Source: UBA5734 sp964499985
GTDB lineage: Bacteria; Bacillota; Clostridia; Saccharofermentanales; UBA5734
NCBI GenBank assembly: GCA_964499985.1
Contig: CAZCMX010000005.1
Span: 1 to 61,662, forward strand
DNA length: 61,662 nucleotides
Reading direction: 5' to 3'
The position numbers and the translations under genes were made by a program. Positions within the stretch are counted from its first letter, which is position 1. Every line of letters starts with the position of its first letter. Under the pieces are notes generated by a model. It saw only the letters and a list, made by a program, of their open reading frames with translations, had not been told where the DNA came from and searched no databases. This document shows positions 8,044 through 15,748 of the stretch, piece after piece.

Positions 8044-8982
8044 ATGTCAGACCAGAAAAAGAACAAAATCGGAAAATCAATGTTTTCACTGATTGCTGCG
8101 CTCACCTTTGTATTTTGCATGATGGTCATGCCTGTTTCTGCGGCAACTGTGACGATTGATGATTTTGAGTCTGGAACATTAGCTTCAAACTGGACATCCG
8201 TAAGCCTGAACAGTGCTTTCGATGTTGGTGAATGGGCCATTTCCCCTTGGGGGCATATCAATGGCTATAGTGGTTATTCCGTTATGTTTAATGCTGACGA
8301 TGCAGCATTTTGCACACCGCCGGATGAGGCAAGACTTGTGACCCCGCTTGATTTAAGTTATTGCCAAAACAGTTCCTTGACGTTCTATTATGCTTGCAAC
8401 GATATTTACAATGATCTTCAGGTTGAGGTCTCAACGGATGGTGGCAGCAGCTGGACGCCTCTGGGTGCTTCCATTGAAGCGACCGGATACTATAGCTGGA
8501 CCCTGATCACTCGTTCGTTAAGCGATTTTGATGGGGAAGAGATTTTACTGGGATTCCGGTCAATCAGCTCGATTACGCCCTGGTATATGAGCTATAACAC
8601 TCATCTGGATGATATTGCGCTAACCTATGATGACAGATTTGATATTCATGTGATTTCACCGACCCCGGCGCAGGCCTTGAAGGGATTCAAGCTTGGCAGC
8701 ACGATTCCGGTCAAATTCCAGCTGACTGATTCGATGGGTGAACTCGTTGACACATCTGCAGCAACACTGACATATGCACCGTCCGGTAGCGATGAGTTTG
8801 TCGCAGCTGTTTCAACAGATCGAACAGTCACAGACAACTCCTTCAGGTATCTCCCGGATACTGGGGAATATATCTTCAATTTGAGTACAAAAACGGGTTT
8901 CCAGAAGGGCGTCACCTATGATCTGAAAATCACCTTGGATAACGGTCAAGAACAGGTGATTCAGGTCAAGATCGTCAAATAA
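8044..8982 (+). CDS. Secreted PxKF-domain protein with jelly-roll module
   Basis: This 312-residue protein has a Sec signal peptide (basic KKNKIGKS, hydrophobic SLIAALTFVFCMMVM, likely cleavage after PVSA near residue 33). Residues 40-200 look like a beta-sandwich of the MAM/laminin-G type (DDFESGTLASNWT, LTFYYACN, VEVSTDGGSSW). Residues 205-312 match the PxKF domain (ALKGFKLGSTIPVKFQLTD, TGEYIFNL, VTYDLKITLDNG). It is likely exported and binds carbohydrate or protein outside the cell. A GGAGG ribosome site precedes the ATG. Codon use is AT-richer than the neighbours, and it stands alone between tRNAs and an unrelated reverse gene, suggesting transfer. Confidence 0.8.
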   Translation: MSDQKKNKIGKSMFSLIAALTFVFCMMVMPVSAATVTIDDFESGTLASNWTSVSLNSAFDVGEWAISPWGHINGYSGYSVMFNADDAAFCTPPDEARLVTPLDLSYCQNSSLTFYYACNDIYNDLQVEVSTDGGSSWTPLGASIEATGYYSWTLITRSLSDFDGEEILLGFRSISSITPWYMSYNTHLDDIALTYDDRFDIHVISPTPAQALKGFKLGSTIPVKFQLTDSMGELVDTSAATLTYAPSGSDEFVAAVSTDRTVTDNSFRYLPDTGEYIFNLSTKTGFQKGVTYDLKITLDNGQEQVIQVKIVK

Positions 8983-9037
8983 TCGCAAAGCTTGATTCAA
9001 TCAAACAGAAATGACGGGGTCGTCTCGCCGGTGGATT

Positions 9038-10099
9038 TCATTCTGCCGGGGAAACGGCCCCTTGGTTATCCCGGGGTTTGCCGGTCGGCGGGACCGGGAA
9101 TGCCTGCAGCACCTCCAAAGCCTGCAAGGTGATCCATTTGGAGGGTTTGCCTTTTTGCTCGATCCGGACTTGCATCTTGCCATTGAACGACTGTTCCAGG
9201 AGCCAGCGGCCGTCCGGCTGCTGTTTGCCAGCGAGGATCGCGAGGGCATCATCCAGGCGAGAGTCGTAGCGTTTGAGCTGGCTGAACAGCCCGAGGAGCT
9301 CGAGAATATCGGTATTGTACATCAGGGGGAAGCCCAGGCGCAGCCAGCCGGGCTTGGCGATCTGGCTGAGATCGTGACTTTTCCGGTACAAATGGTGCTT
9401 GAGAAAGTAGGTTGCCAGCTCGTCAAGCTTGGTATTGATTTCCGGCGTGCGGTTGGCCTCTGGCACAGCCACCAGGGCTTTCAGCGCCTTGGCCGCACCC
9501 ATATGGCAACTGTGGCGACCAAAGCAATTGGTGTAGCGCTTGTAATAGGGATCTGCCGGAGGACTGGTTTGTCCATCATCGGTGCGCTGGCGGGCGAGGA
9601 TCCAGTCCAGGGCCTTCCGGACCCGGGGATCGTCGAGATGGCCCAGACGGATCAGACTATAGACCATATTGCCTGTCAGACAGGGGATGACCCCGCCCGG
9701 CAAACCTTGACCGGTCCGGGCACTCATCTGGTAGGAGAATCCGCCGCTTTCGGGCTCGAAAGCATGCCTGAGGATGAATTCGCAGGCCCGCTGGATCCGC
9801 TCGTCGGCTGGATCGGCTGCCAGCTCAGCCAGGAGCAGCACCGTCCAGACCGTACCCTGGTATTTGCTGGTGTAGAATTTCTCCGGCAAATCCCAGGATC
9901 CATCCGGGCTCTGATGCCCCAGGATGGCCGGAACCGGGCCTGATTGCATGATCGCCTGTCTGGCAGCGCGAAGCTCCGGGCCTTCGGGGTCGGCGCCGAG
10001 CAGATCCCGAAGGGCCAGATACCGGACCGAAGGCTGGTCGGCTTCGAGCAGCCAGGTCATGACTGGGCTTTGGATTTCTGCCTCTGATAATCTGTTCAT
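9038..10099 (-). CDS. Prenyltransferase/squalene-cyclase-like alpha-alpha toroid protein
   Basis: The 353-residue product shows repeated helical units with QxxDGxW-type motifs (GHQSPDGSWDLPEK, QQPDGRWLLEQ) and SGGFSYQM, the signature of the terpenoid-cyclase/protein-prenyltransferase toroid. It lacks the DxDD motif of true cyclases, so activity is doubtful. A histidine/cysteine segment (NCFGRHSCHMGAAKAL) lies near residue 195. An in-frame GTG lies six codons upstream, but GAGG sits correctly before the ATG at 10099. Relatives are usually hypothetical proteins, sometimes mislabelled NifH-like. No signal peptide is seen. Confidence 0.7.
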   Translation of the reverse strand: MNRLSEAEIQSPVMTWLLEADQPSVRYLALRDLLGADPEGPELRAARQAIMQSGPVPAILGHQSPDGSWDLPEKFYTSKYQGTVWTVLLLAELAADPADERIQRACEFILRHAFEPESGGFSYQMSARTGQGLPGGVIPCLTGNMVYSLIRLGHLDDPRVRKALDWILARQRTDDGQTSPPADPYYKRYTNCFGRHSCHMGAAKALKALVAVPEANRTPEINTKLDELATYFLKHHLYRKSHDLSQIAKPGWLRLGFPLMYNTDILELLGLFSQLKRYDSRLDDALAILAGKQQPDGRWLLEQSFNGKMQVRIEQKGKPSKWITLQALEVLQAFPVPPTGKPRDNQGAVSPAE

Positions 10100-10239
10100 C
10101 CTATCAACCTCGCTCACAGGGCCCTGCTCCTATTTTAGCATCCCGTCCTTGCCACAGGTTGACAATAAATCTGTCTGCACCAGAGCAAAGGATTGATGAT
10201 CTGGCCATCTTGGCTTATCGTTTGTTGTATGATACAGTT

Positions 10240-10300
10240 GTTTTGCTTAGGGAGTAGCTGCCGCCCACCCCGGCGGAGGTCAAGTCAACAGCAAGACAAG
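10240..10300 (+). promoter_or_regulatory. yybP-ykoY manganese riboswitch aptamer
   Basis: The sequence holds the conserved pieces of the yybP-ykoY family in order: AGGGAGTAGC (10249-10258), a GC-rich hairpin CCGCC/GGCGG (10261-10276), GTCAAC (10284-10289) and GCAAGAC (10291-10297). A short outer helix CTTAG/CAAG can close it. This family binds Mn2+ and controls exporters including P-type ATPases, exactly the gene downstream. A TATGAT -10 box lies at 10228-10233 without a clear -35. The call is from remembered consensus, not a covariance search. Confidence 0.8.
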
Positions 10301-10302
10301 AT

Positions 10303-10368
10303 TGTCTGGCTTGGCCATGAAGTGCGAGACTATTCGAACATGCCAGACATGATCGGATGGTCTTTTTT
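10303..10368 (+). terminator. Riboswitch expression platform: terminator and competing hairpin
   Basis: Positions 10327-10342 pair with 10348-10363 over 16 positions with a single A-A mismatch and two wobbles, closing the loop CCAGA and followed by TTTTT, a strong intrinsic terminator. TGTCTGGC (10303-10310) can instead pair with GCCAGACA (10342-10349), which would disrupt that terminator. The two structures are mutually exclusive, as expected for a ligand-controlled switch ahead of the ATPase gene. Confidence 0.8.
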
Positions 10369-10386
10369 GTTTGAAGGAGGAAAACC

Positions 10387-13092
10387 ATGAACCAGGAACC
10401 CTACCAGGAACAGTTGCCTGATCTGATTGCGCGACTGGGCAGTGACACCCAGAATGGCCTGAGTAGCCAGCAGGCTGCCACCTTGCTGGCACAGTATGGC
10501 CCCAATGCCCTGACGGAAAAGAAAAAGCAGACTCTGCTGCAGAAATTACTGGCCCAATTCAAGGATATCATGGTCCTGATCCTGATCGGTGCCAGCCTGG
10601 TTTCGGCTTTTCTGGGCGAATACATTGACGCCGGCGTGATCATTGCCATCGTCCTGATCAATGCCATCCTGGGTGTGGTCCAGGAAGGCCGGGCTGAAAA
10701 GGCGATCGAGGCACTGAAGAAAATGACTTCACCGCAGGCGCGGGTCCTGCGCGATGGCGAACAGAAATTGATCGCTGCCGCAGAACTGGTGCCAGGGGAC
10801 CTGGTCATGCTCGAGGCGGGCGACATCGTCCCGGCAGACCTGCGCTTGCTGGAAAGCCAGTCTCTCAAGGCTGAAGAGGCTTCCCTGACGGGTGAATCCG
10901 TACCGGTCGAAAAAAATGCAGCCATTGTTCTGCCGGAAAAAACATCGCTCGGCGACCGGGACAATATGGTTTTCATGAGCACTGCAATCACCTATGGCAA
11001 AGGCCGTGGCCTGGTCGTCGGCACTGGCTCCGGGACCCAGATCGGTAAAATCGCTGACAAACTGCAGGAAATCAGCGAGGAGAAAACCCCGCTTCAGAAA
11101 AACCTCGACCAGCTGGGCAAATGGCTCGGGATCATCTGTCTCTCGGTCAGTGCGATCGTCTTCCTGCAGGGCATTCTGATGGGTGGCGATATTCTCGATA
11201 TGTTCATGACGGCGGTCAGCCTCGCCGTGGCGGCGATTCCGGAAGGACTGCCGGCAGTCGTCACGATCGTGCTCGCCCTGGGCATGAAACGGATGGCCGA
11301 GCACAATGCCATCGTCAAGAAACTGCTGGCTGTCGAAACGCTCGGCTGTGTCGATGTGATCTGCTCGGACAAGACGGGCACCCTGACCCAGAATGAAATG
11401 ACGGTGACTCGCCTGTATGCAGCCGACCAGCTGATCGCAGTCACCGGCACCGGCTATAACCCCGTGGGGGAATTGCTCGATACCGCGGGTGGCGCGAAAG
11501 TCTCTCTGTCGGCTGAGATGGAGCGTCTGCTGGAAATCGGTCTTTTATGCAATGATGCTGCTTTGGTCAAAAAAGAAGACGGGACCATGGGCATCCTCGG
11601 TGATCCGACGGAAGGAGCCCTGATCGTCGCGGCCGCCAAAGCGGGGCTTGACCGCACCAGCCTGAACCAGAAATACCCCAAAGCCGGTGACCTGCCCTTT
11701 GACTCGGAACGCAAGATGATGTCGACCTTCCACAGGGGCTTTGCCGGGCAAGGCCTGGTGTCCCTGACCAAGGGCGCACCAGACATCATCCTGGACCGCT
11801 GTACATCGGTCCTGACGCTGGACGGGATCGAACCGATGAGCGAGCTGGTCCGCCAGGAGATTCTGGATGCCAACAGTGAAATGGCCCAGTCTGCCTTGCG
11901 CGTCCTTGCTTTCGCCTACCGGATCCATGAAGGGGACGACCAGACCGGTGCCGAATCCGGCATGACCTTCGTTGGTCTGATGGGCATGATCGATCCGGCC
12001 CGTCCGGAAGCCCGCGATGCGATTGCCCTGTGCCAGAAGGCCGGCATCCGTGCAGTCATGATCACCGGTGACTATAAGGACACCGCGGTTGCGATTGCCA
12101 ATGACCTTGGCCTGAGAAAACCCGATGACCACGTCCTTGCCGGACACCAGATCGATGAAATGGATGAGGCCACCTTGCGTCAGGAAGTGGAGAAAACCTC
12201 GGTCTATGCCCGGGTCTCACCCGAACATAAGGTGCGGATTGTGTCTGCCCTGCGTGCCAACCAGCATATTGCCTCGATGACCGGTGACGGTGTCAATGAT
12301 GCCATGGCCCTGAAAAGTGCTGATATCGGTGTCGCCATGGGCATCACCGGGACGGACGTCGCCAAGGGAACCGCGGACATGATCCTGACCGATGACAACT
12401 TTGCCACCATTGTCCAGGCGGTCAAGGAAGGCCGGATCATCTACAGCAATATCCGCAAATTTGTCGGATTCCTCTTGTCCTGCAATGTCGGCGAGATCCT
12501 GGTCATTTTCCTGAGCACCCTGATCCTGGGCCCGCTGAATGTCCCGCTCCTGCCGATCCAGCTGCTCTGGCTGAACCTGATCACCGACAGCTTCCCGGCG
12601 CTGGCCCTGGGCCAGGAAAAAGGCGAGCCCGATGTCATGGAGCATCCGCCGCGCAGCCAGAATGAACCGATCCTCAACAAGGACATGATTTTCACCATCA
12701 CCACGCAGAGCATCGCGATTTTTGCCGCTGTCTTTGCGGCCTTCAATATTGGCTTGTCTCTTTATGGCTATGCCGATGGACAGCCGGCTGATGGTGCCCG
12801 GACCTATGCCTTCATCACCCTGATCCTGGCCGAATTGTTCCGCTCCTACAGTGCCCGCTCAGAAAACCAGCCCGTCCTCAAGCTGGGCTTGTTTGGCAAT
12901 GCCAGCCTGAACAAGGCCATCCTGCTGTCGCTGTTCCTGCTCCTGGTGGTTGTCTACGTTCCGTTCCTCGACCCGATTTTCCACACGATTCCGCTCGGCT
13001 TCAAAGACTGGGCGATTATCCTGCCCCTGTCCCTGATCCCCTTTGCAGTCGCGGAAACGATAAAATTCATCAGAAGCTCCCTGCATAAGTGA
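10387..13092 (+). CDS. P-type Ca2+/Mn2+-exporting ATPase (type II)
   Basis: This 901-residue pump has the full P2-ATPase layout: N-terminal actuator, M4 motif VAAIPEGLPA, phosphorylation motif CSDKTGTLTQNEM near residue 330, nucleotide-binding segment with KGAP, hinge MTGDGVNDAMALK near 633, and M5-M6 residues NVGEILVIF and LLWLNLITDSFPALALG that supply cation ligands. It therefore exports a divalent cation across the plasma membrane. Sequence alone suggests Ca2+ (YloB/PMCA type), but the upstream manganese riboswitch points to Mn2+ export as a main role. GGAGG lies seven bases before the ATG. No partner gene follows. Confidence 0.92.
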   Translation: MNQEPYQEQLPDLIARLGSDTQNGLSSQQAATLLAQYGPNALTEKKKQTLLQKLLAQFKDIMVLILIGASLVSAFLGEYIDAGVIIAIVLINAILGVVQEGRAEKAIEALKKMTSPQARVLRDGEQKLIAAAELVPGDLVMLEAGDIVPADLRLLESQSLKAEEASLTGESVPVEKNAAIVLPEKTSLGDRDNMVFMSTAITYGKGRGLVVGTGSGTQIGKIADKLQEISEEKTPLQKNLDQLGKWLGIICLSVSAIVFLQGILMGGDILDMFMTAVSLAVAAIPEGLPAVVTIVLALGMKRMAEHNAIVKKLLAVETLGCVDVICSDKTGTLTQNEMTVTRLYAADQLIAVTGTGYNPVGELLDTAGGAKVSLSAEMERLLEIGLLCNDAALVKKEDGTMGILGDPTEGALIVAAAKAGLDRTSLNQKYPKAGDLPFDSERKMMSTFHRGFAGQGLVSLTKGAPDIILDRCTSVLTLDGIEPMSELVRQEILDANSEMAQSALRVLAFAYRIHEGDDQTGAESGMTFVGLMGMIDPARPEARDAIALCQKAGIRAVMITGDYKDTAVAIANDLGLRKPDDHVLAGHQIDEMDEATLRQEVEKTSVYARVSPEHKVRIVSALRANQHIASMTGDGVNDAMALKSADIGVAMGITGTDVAKGTADMILTDDNFATIVQAVKEGRIIYSNIRKFVGFLLSCNVGEILVIFLSTLILGPLNVPLLPIQLLWLNLITDSFPALALGQEKGEPDVMEHPPRSQNEPILNKDMIFTITTQSIAIFAAVFAAFNIGLSLYGYADGQPADGARTYAFITLILAELFRSYSARSENQPVLKLGLFGNASLNKAILLSLFLLLVVVYVPFLDPIFHTIPLGFKDWAIILPLSLIPFAVAETIKFIRSSLHK

Positions 13093-13106
13093 TAGAACCC
13101 CAGGCC

Positions 13107-13143
13107 GCGAAAGCAGTGGGAAACCCAATCTCACTGCTTTCGC
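13107..13143 (+). terminator. Perfect 12-bp stem after the ATPase gene, no T run
   Basis: GCGAAAGCAGTG (13107-13118) pairs with CACTGCTTTCGC (13132-13143). It starts 14 bases after the stop but lacks a U tract, so it is either a factor-assisted terminator or an mRNA 3'-end stabiliser. Confidence 0.5.
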
Positions 13144-13165
13144 CCGAGTCATGCCCAATCTGCCC

Positions 13166-13194
13166 TTGCCTGTCTGATCCTCGTGTGGTAAAAT
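13166..13194 (+). promoter_or_regulatory. Promoter of secG
   Basis: TTGCCT (13166-13171) and TAAAAT (13189-13194) are 17 bases apart, with an extended -10 TG at 13186-13187. Confidence 0.65.
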
Positions 13195-13263
13195 AACCGA
13201 TGCTGTGTGCCGGCAGGTCCAATCATTTGCCAGCCGGGCAGCCCTAACAATCGGAGGTAGACC

Positions 13264-13512
13264 ATGAACGCACTCGCTATTGTCATCGCAGTGATCGATA
13301 TCCTGATCAGCATTGCCCTGGTCATGCTGGTTATTTTCCAGGAAGGCAACTCCAAGGGCCTCGGCGCGATCAGTGGCGGTGCCGATACATTTTTCGGCAA
13401 GAGCAAGGGCCGTACCATGGATGTCTTGCTCAAACGCCTGACTTCAATTTTTGCGATCGTCTTTGCGATCCTGACCGTGGTTCTCTACCTGCTGACTGGC
13501 CGCGGCACCTGA
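13264..13512 (+). CDS. secG: Preprotein translocase subunit SecG
   Basis: The 82-residue product has two transmembrane helices (about residues 3-25 and 56-77) joined by the family loop motif QEGNSKGLGAISGGADTFFG. It is an accessory subunit of the SecYEG channel that assists export. A clear ribosome site (GGAGG at 13254-13258) precedes the ATG. It has its own promoter and a strong terminator; the rnr and smpB genes that often follow secG in Firmicutes are absent here. Confidence 0.93.
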   Translation: MNALAIVIAVIDILISIALVMLVIFQEGNSKGLGAISGGADTFFGKSKGRTMDVLLKRLTSIFAIVFAILTVVLYLLTGRGT

Positions 13513-13547
13513 TTTCTGCCTGACTGGTCCAGTCCCGTAACAGATTC

Positions 13548-13576
13548 AAAAAAGAGGGCCATCTGCCCTCTTTTTT
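13548..13576 (+). terminator. Terminator of secG
   Basis: AAAAAAGAGGGC (13548-13559) and GCCCTCTTTTTT (13565-13576) form a perfect stem ending in a T run; the A run makes it work in both directions. Confidence 0.9.
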
Positions 13577-13627
13577 CGACGTTAATGATATGTGCGGCGG
13601 CACCGTTCGCTGGCTTGTCCGGACAAT

Positions 13628-13664
13628 AAAAAAAGACCCGTCAGCAAGCTGATCCAAACGGGCC
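13628..13664 (-). terminator. Reverse-strand terminator of the HPr-like gene
   Basis: On the minus strand GGCCCGT pairs with ACGGGTC, the loop can fold further through CAGC/GCTG, and seven T follow. It lies about 75 bases past the HPr-like stop. Confidence 0.75.
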
Positions 13665-13738
13665 GGCGGGGATCCGGAGACTGAGCCTGCCCCGGCGGTT
13701 TGCCAAGGCTGATGCAGCGCCCGGAGGTCAACGTGGAA

Positions 13739-13969
13739 TCAGGTCAGGGCGAACGGCTCGAGACGGGCGACCAAATCCTCGGCGGTGTCGCTGTGAATCT
13801 CCAAGGCGATCGGCCGGGCCAAATCCAGGCTAAAGATCCCCATGATCGATTTCGCGTCGACAATATAACGGCCTGAGATGAGATCGACATCATAAGAGAA
13901 GTCGTTCACGATCCGGACGAATTCCTTGACCTCGTTGATGGACTTGAGATGAATCGTCAATGTACGCAT
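13739..13969 (-). CDS. HPr-fold protein without the phospho-histidine
   Basis: The 76-residue product has the size and fold signature of HPr, best seen in AKSIMGIFSLDLARP (residues 39-53), which matches the KSIMGVMSL region around regulatory Ser46 of Bacillus HPr; Ser41 is the equivalent. The active-site segment GIHARPA is missing: residue 12 is asparagine where His15 should be. It therefore cannot pass phosphate from Enzyme I and is more likely a Crh-like regulator or an unrelated binding partner. The frame continues far upstream, but that part is antisense to mtaB. No clear ribosome site precedes the ATG. Confidence 0.8.
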   Translation of the reverse strand: MRTLTIHLKSINEVKEFVRIVNDFSYDVDLISGRYIVDAKSIMGIFSLDLARPIALEIHSDTAEDLVARLEPFALT

Positions 13970-13975
13970 AGGTTT

Positions 13976-14004
13976 ATTTTGCTTCAACCTGCGAAGCCTG
14001 TCAA
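13976..14004 (-). promoter_or_regulatory. Possible promoter giving a near-leaderless HPr-like mRNA
   Basis: On the minus strand TTGACA and CAAAAT are 17 bases apart. The -10 box ends only six bases before the ATG, so transcription would begin at or beside the start codon. The same pair TTGAC(A/G)-17-CAAAAT occurs before the substrate-binding gene near 54.2 kb. Confidence 0.4.
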
Positions 14005-14062
14005 TCGGCAAGCCAGTTGGCCAGAAGCGATGTACCAGCAAGAGCGCAGGAGGACATGAAGC

Positions 14063-15388
14063 ATGAAAGCGGCCTTCCACACCCTGGGATGCAAAACCAA
14101 TCATTATGAAACGGATGCCATTGCGCAGCGGTTTGTCCAGGCTGGCTTCGAGCGGGTCGGATTTGATGAACCGGCCGATGTCTATATCATCAATACCTGC
14201 ACCGTCACCGGCGAGGCAGACCGTAAATCGCGCCAATTGCTCCGCCGGGCCAAGCGACAGGCCCCCCAGGCGGTCGTGGTGGCGATGGGCTGCCATGCCG
14301 AGCTGAGTGATGCCAAATCCTATGCAGACATTGTCATTGGCACCCATGGTAAGGCCAGGGCCCTGGAACTGGTCCAGGACTACCTCGGCCTGAGTGCCGC
14401 TGGCGACCGGACTGCCCGGCAGCCGGCTGAAAACCATGGCGAAGACCTGGTGGCGGCAGATCTGTTTGAAGAATTGGGAATCGTCGACCAGCAATCCGAA
14501 TGCCGGGCCCATATCAAAATCGAAGATGGCTGCAATTCGTTTTGCTCCTATTGTGCGATCCCTCTGGCTCGCGGCCGGATCCGCAGCCGGGATGAAGCGG
14601 CCATCCTGGCCGAAGCCCGGGCCCTGGCGGCAGCCGGTTACAAGGAAATTGTCCTGACGGGTATCCATGTCTGCTCCTATGGCCTGGACCGTGGCGAAGG
14701 CAGCCATGCGGTGGTGGCCCTGGCCCTGAAGCTGGCGGAGATCCCCGGGATTGAGCGGATCCGGCTCGGCTCATTGGAACCGCTGTCGATCACCCCGGAA
14801 TTCATCGAACTGGCCCGGCAAAATCGCAAGCTATGCCCCCATTTCCACCTGTCATTGCAAAGTGGTTCGGATTCTGTCCTCAGCCGGATGAACCGCCGCT
14901 ACAGCACCAGCCAGTTTAGGTCGGTGGCCCAGGCATTGCGGGACGCCTTTCCAATGGCCAGCTTGACAACCGATATCATAGTCGGGTTTCCAGGTGAAAC
15001 AGCCGAGGAATTTGCCGAAAGCCTGCAGTTTTGCCAAGCGATCGGCTTTGCCCGGATGCATGTGTTCCGGTATTCGCCGCGCCAGGGGACGCGGGCCGCT
15101 GCCATGCCCGGCCAGGTTCCCCCGCCCGTCAGTGCCAGCCGCAGCCAGGCGATGCAGGAACTGGCCGAGCAACTGGCGGCCTCGTTCCATCAAAGCCAGG
15201 TCGCAGACCGCCAGACCGTGCTGGTCGAAACGGTGAGCGACGATGGAATCGCGGAGGGTTATACAGCGGCTTATGTGCCGGTCCGGATCGAGTCTGCCAT
15301 TGGCCTTGTCCCCGGCCAGATCTGCACCGTCCAGCCGGTCCGCGCCGATGCCCAATTTCTCTACGGCACGGGTGCAAACCCTGCCTGA
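14063..15388 (+). CDS. mtaB: tRNA t6A37 methylthiotransferase MtaB
   Basis: This 441-residue radical-SAM enzyme converts t6A to ms2t6A in tRNA. The N-terminal cluster domain has cysteines in LGCKTNHYE, NTCTVTGEAD and MGCHAE; the radical-SAM motif CNSFCSYCAIP lies near residue 156; the C-terminus (residues 375-441) is a TRAM domain. The TLGCKTN and NTCTVT signatures separate MtaB from MiaB and RimO. AGGAGG (14047-14052) lies eleven bases before the ATG. It is divergent from the HPr-like gene and upstream of ireB. Confidence 0.93.
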   Translation: MKAAFHTLGCKTNHYETDAIAQRFVQAGFERVGFDEPADVYIINTCTVTGEADRKSRQLLRRAKRQAPQAVVVAMGCHAELSDAKSYADIVIGTHGKARALELVQDYLGLSAAGDRTARQPAENHGEDLVAADLFEELGIVDQQSECRAHIKIEDGCNSFCSYCAIPLARGRIRSRDEAAILAEARALAAAGYKEIVLTGIHVCSYGLDRGEGSHAVVALALKLAEIPGIERIRLGSLEPLSITPEFIELARQNRKLCPHFHLSLQSGSDSVLSRMNRRYSTSQFRSVAQALRDAFPMASLTTDIIVGFPGETAEEFAESLQFCQAIGFARMHVFRYSPRQGTRAAAMPGQVPPPVSASRSQAMQELAEQLAASFHQSQVADRQTVLVETVSDDGIAEGYTAAYVPVRIESAIGLVPGQICTVQPVRADAQFLYGTGANPA

Positions 15389-15391
15389 TCA

Positions 15392-15400
15392 TGTTAAGAT
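15392..15400 (+). promoter_or_regulatory. Extended -10 element before ireB
   Basis: TGTTAAGAT (TG, one base, TAAGAT) lies just after the mtaB stop; the -35 position holds only GTGCAA. It would give ireB a leader of about 85 bases. Confidence 0.35.
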
Positions 15401-15493
15401 AAATACACTTCCCAGGCCGGGCGTCCGGCCAGCCACTGGCTGGCAATCGGAGTCCGACTCTCAGTTTTGACAGAAAGATGAGGTGCTTGCTGC

Positions 15494-15748
15494 GTGGAAA
15501 AAGGTGAAACAACCCGTTTTGAATTTGGGGCCGACCATTCGCTCGAAGTGCGCGAGATCATGTCCCAGGTGCTCCAGGCCCTGCGTCAGAAAGGGTACAA
15601 TCCGGTCAATCAGCTGGTCGGCTATTTCATGTCCGGTGACCCGACCTATATTACCAACCACAATGGGGCCCGGGCCGTGATCCGCCGCATGGAGCGGGAT
15701 GAGATGCTCGAGGTCATCCTGAGCGAGTACATCAAGACACTCGAATGA
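15494..15748 (+). CDS. ireB: IreB family regulatory phosphoprotein (UPF0297)
   Basis: The 84-residue protein matches the IreB/YrzL family over its length: N-terminal ETTRF (the phosphorylated threonine region in enterococcal IreB), VLQALRQKGYNPVNQLVGY and PTYITNHNGAR. In Enterococcus it is a substrate of the PASTA kinase IreK and limits cephalosporin resistance. It starts with GTG behind AGGTG. Normally it lies between alaS and ruvX; here mtaB is upstream and an aldo/keto reductase sits between it and ruvX. Its stop overlaps the next start (ATGA). Confidence 0.93.
   Translation: MEKGETTRFEFGADHSLEVREIMSQVLQALRQKGYNPVNQLVGYFMSGDPTYITNHNGARAVIRRMERDEMLEVILSEYIKTLE

Noticed and set aside
13970..14707. 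Upstream extension of the HPr-like frame to 322 codons
   Set aside because: It lies antisense to mtaB; the HPr fold is complete in the last 76 codons.
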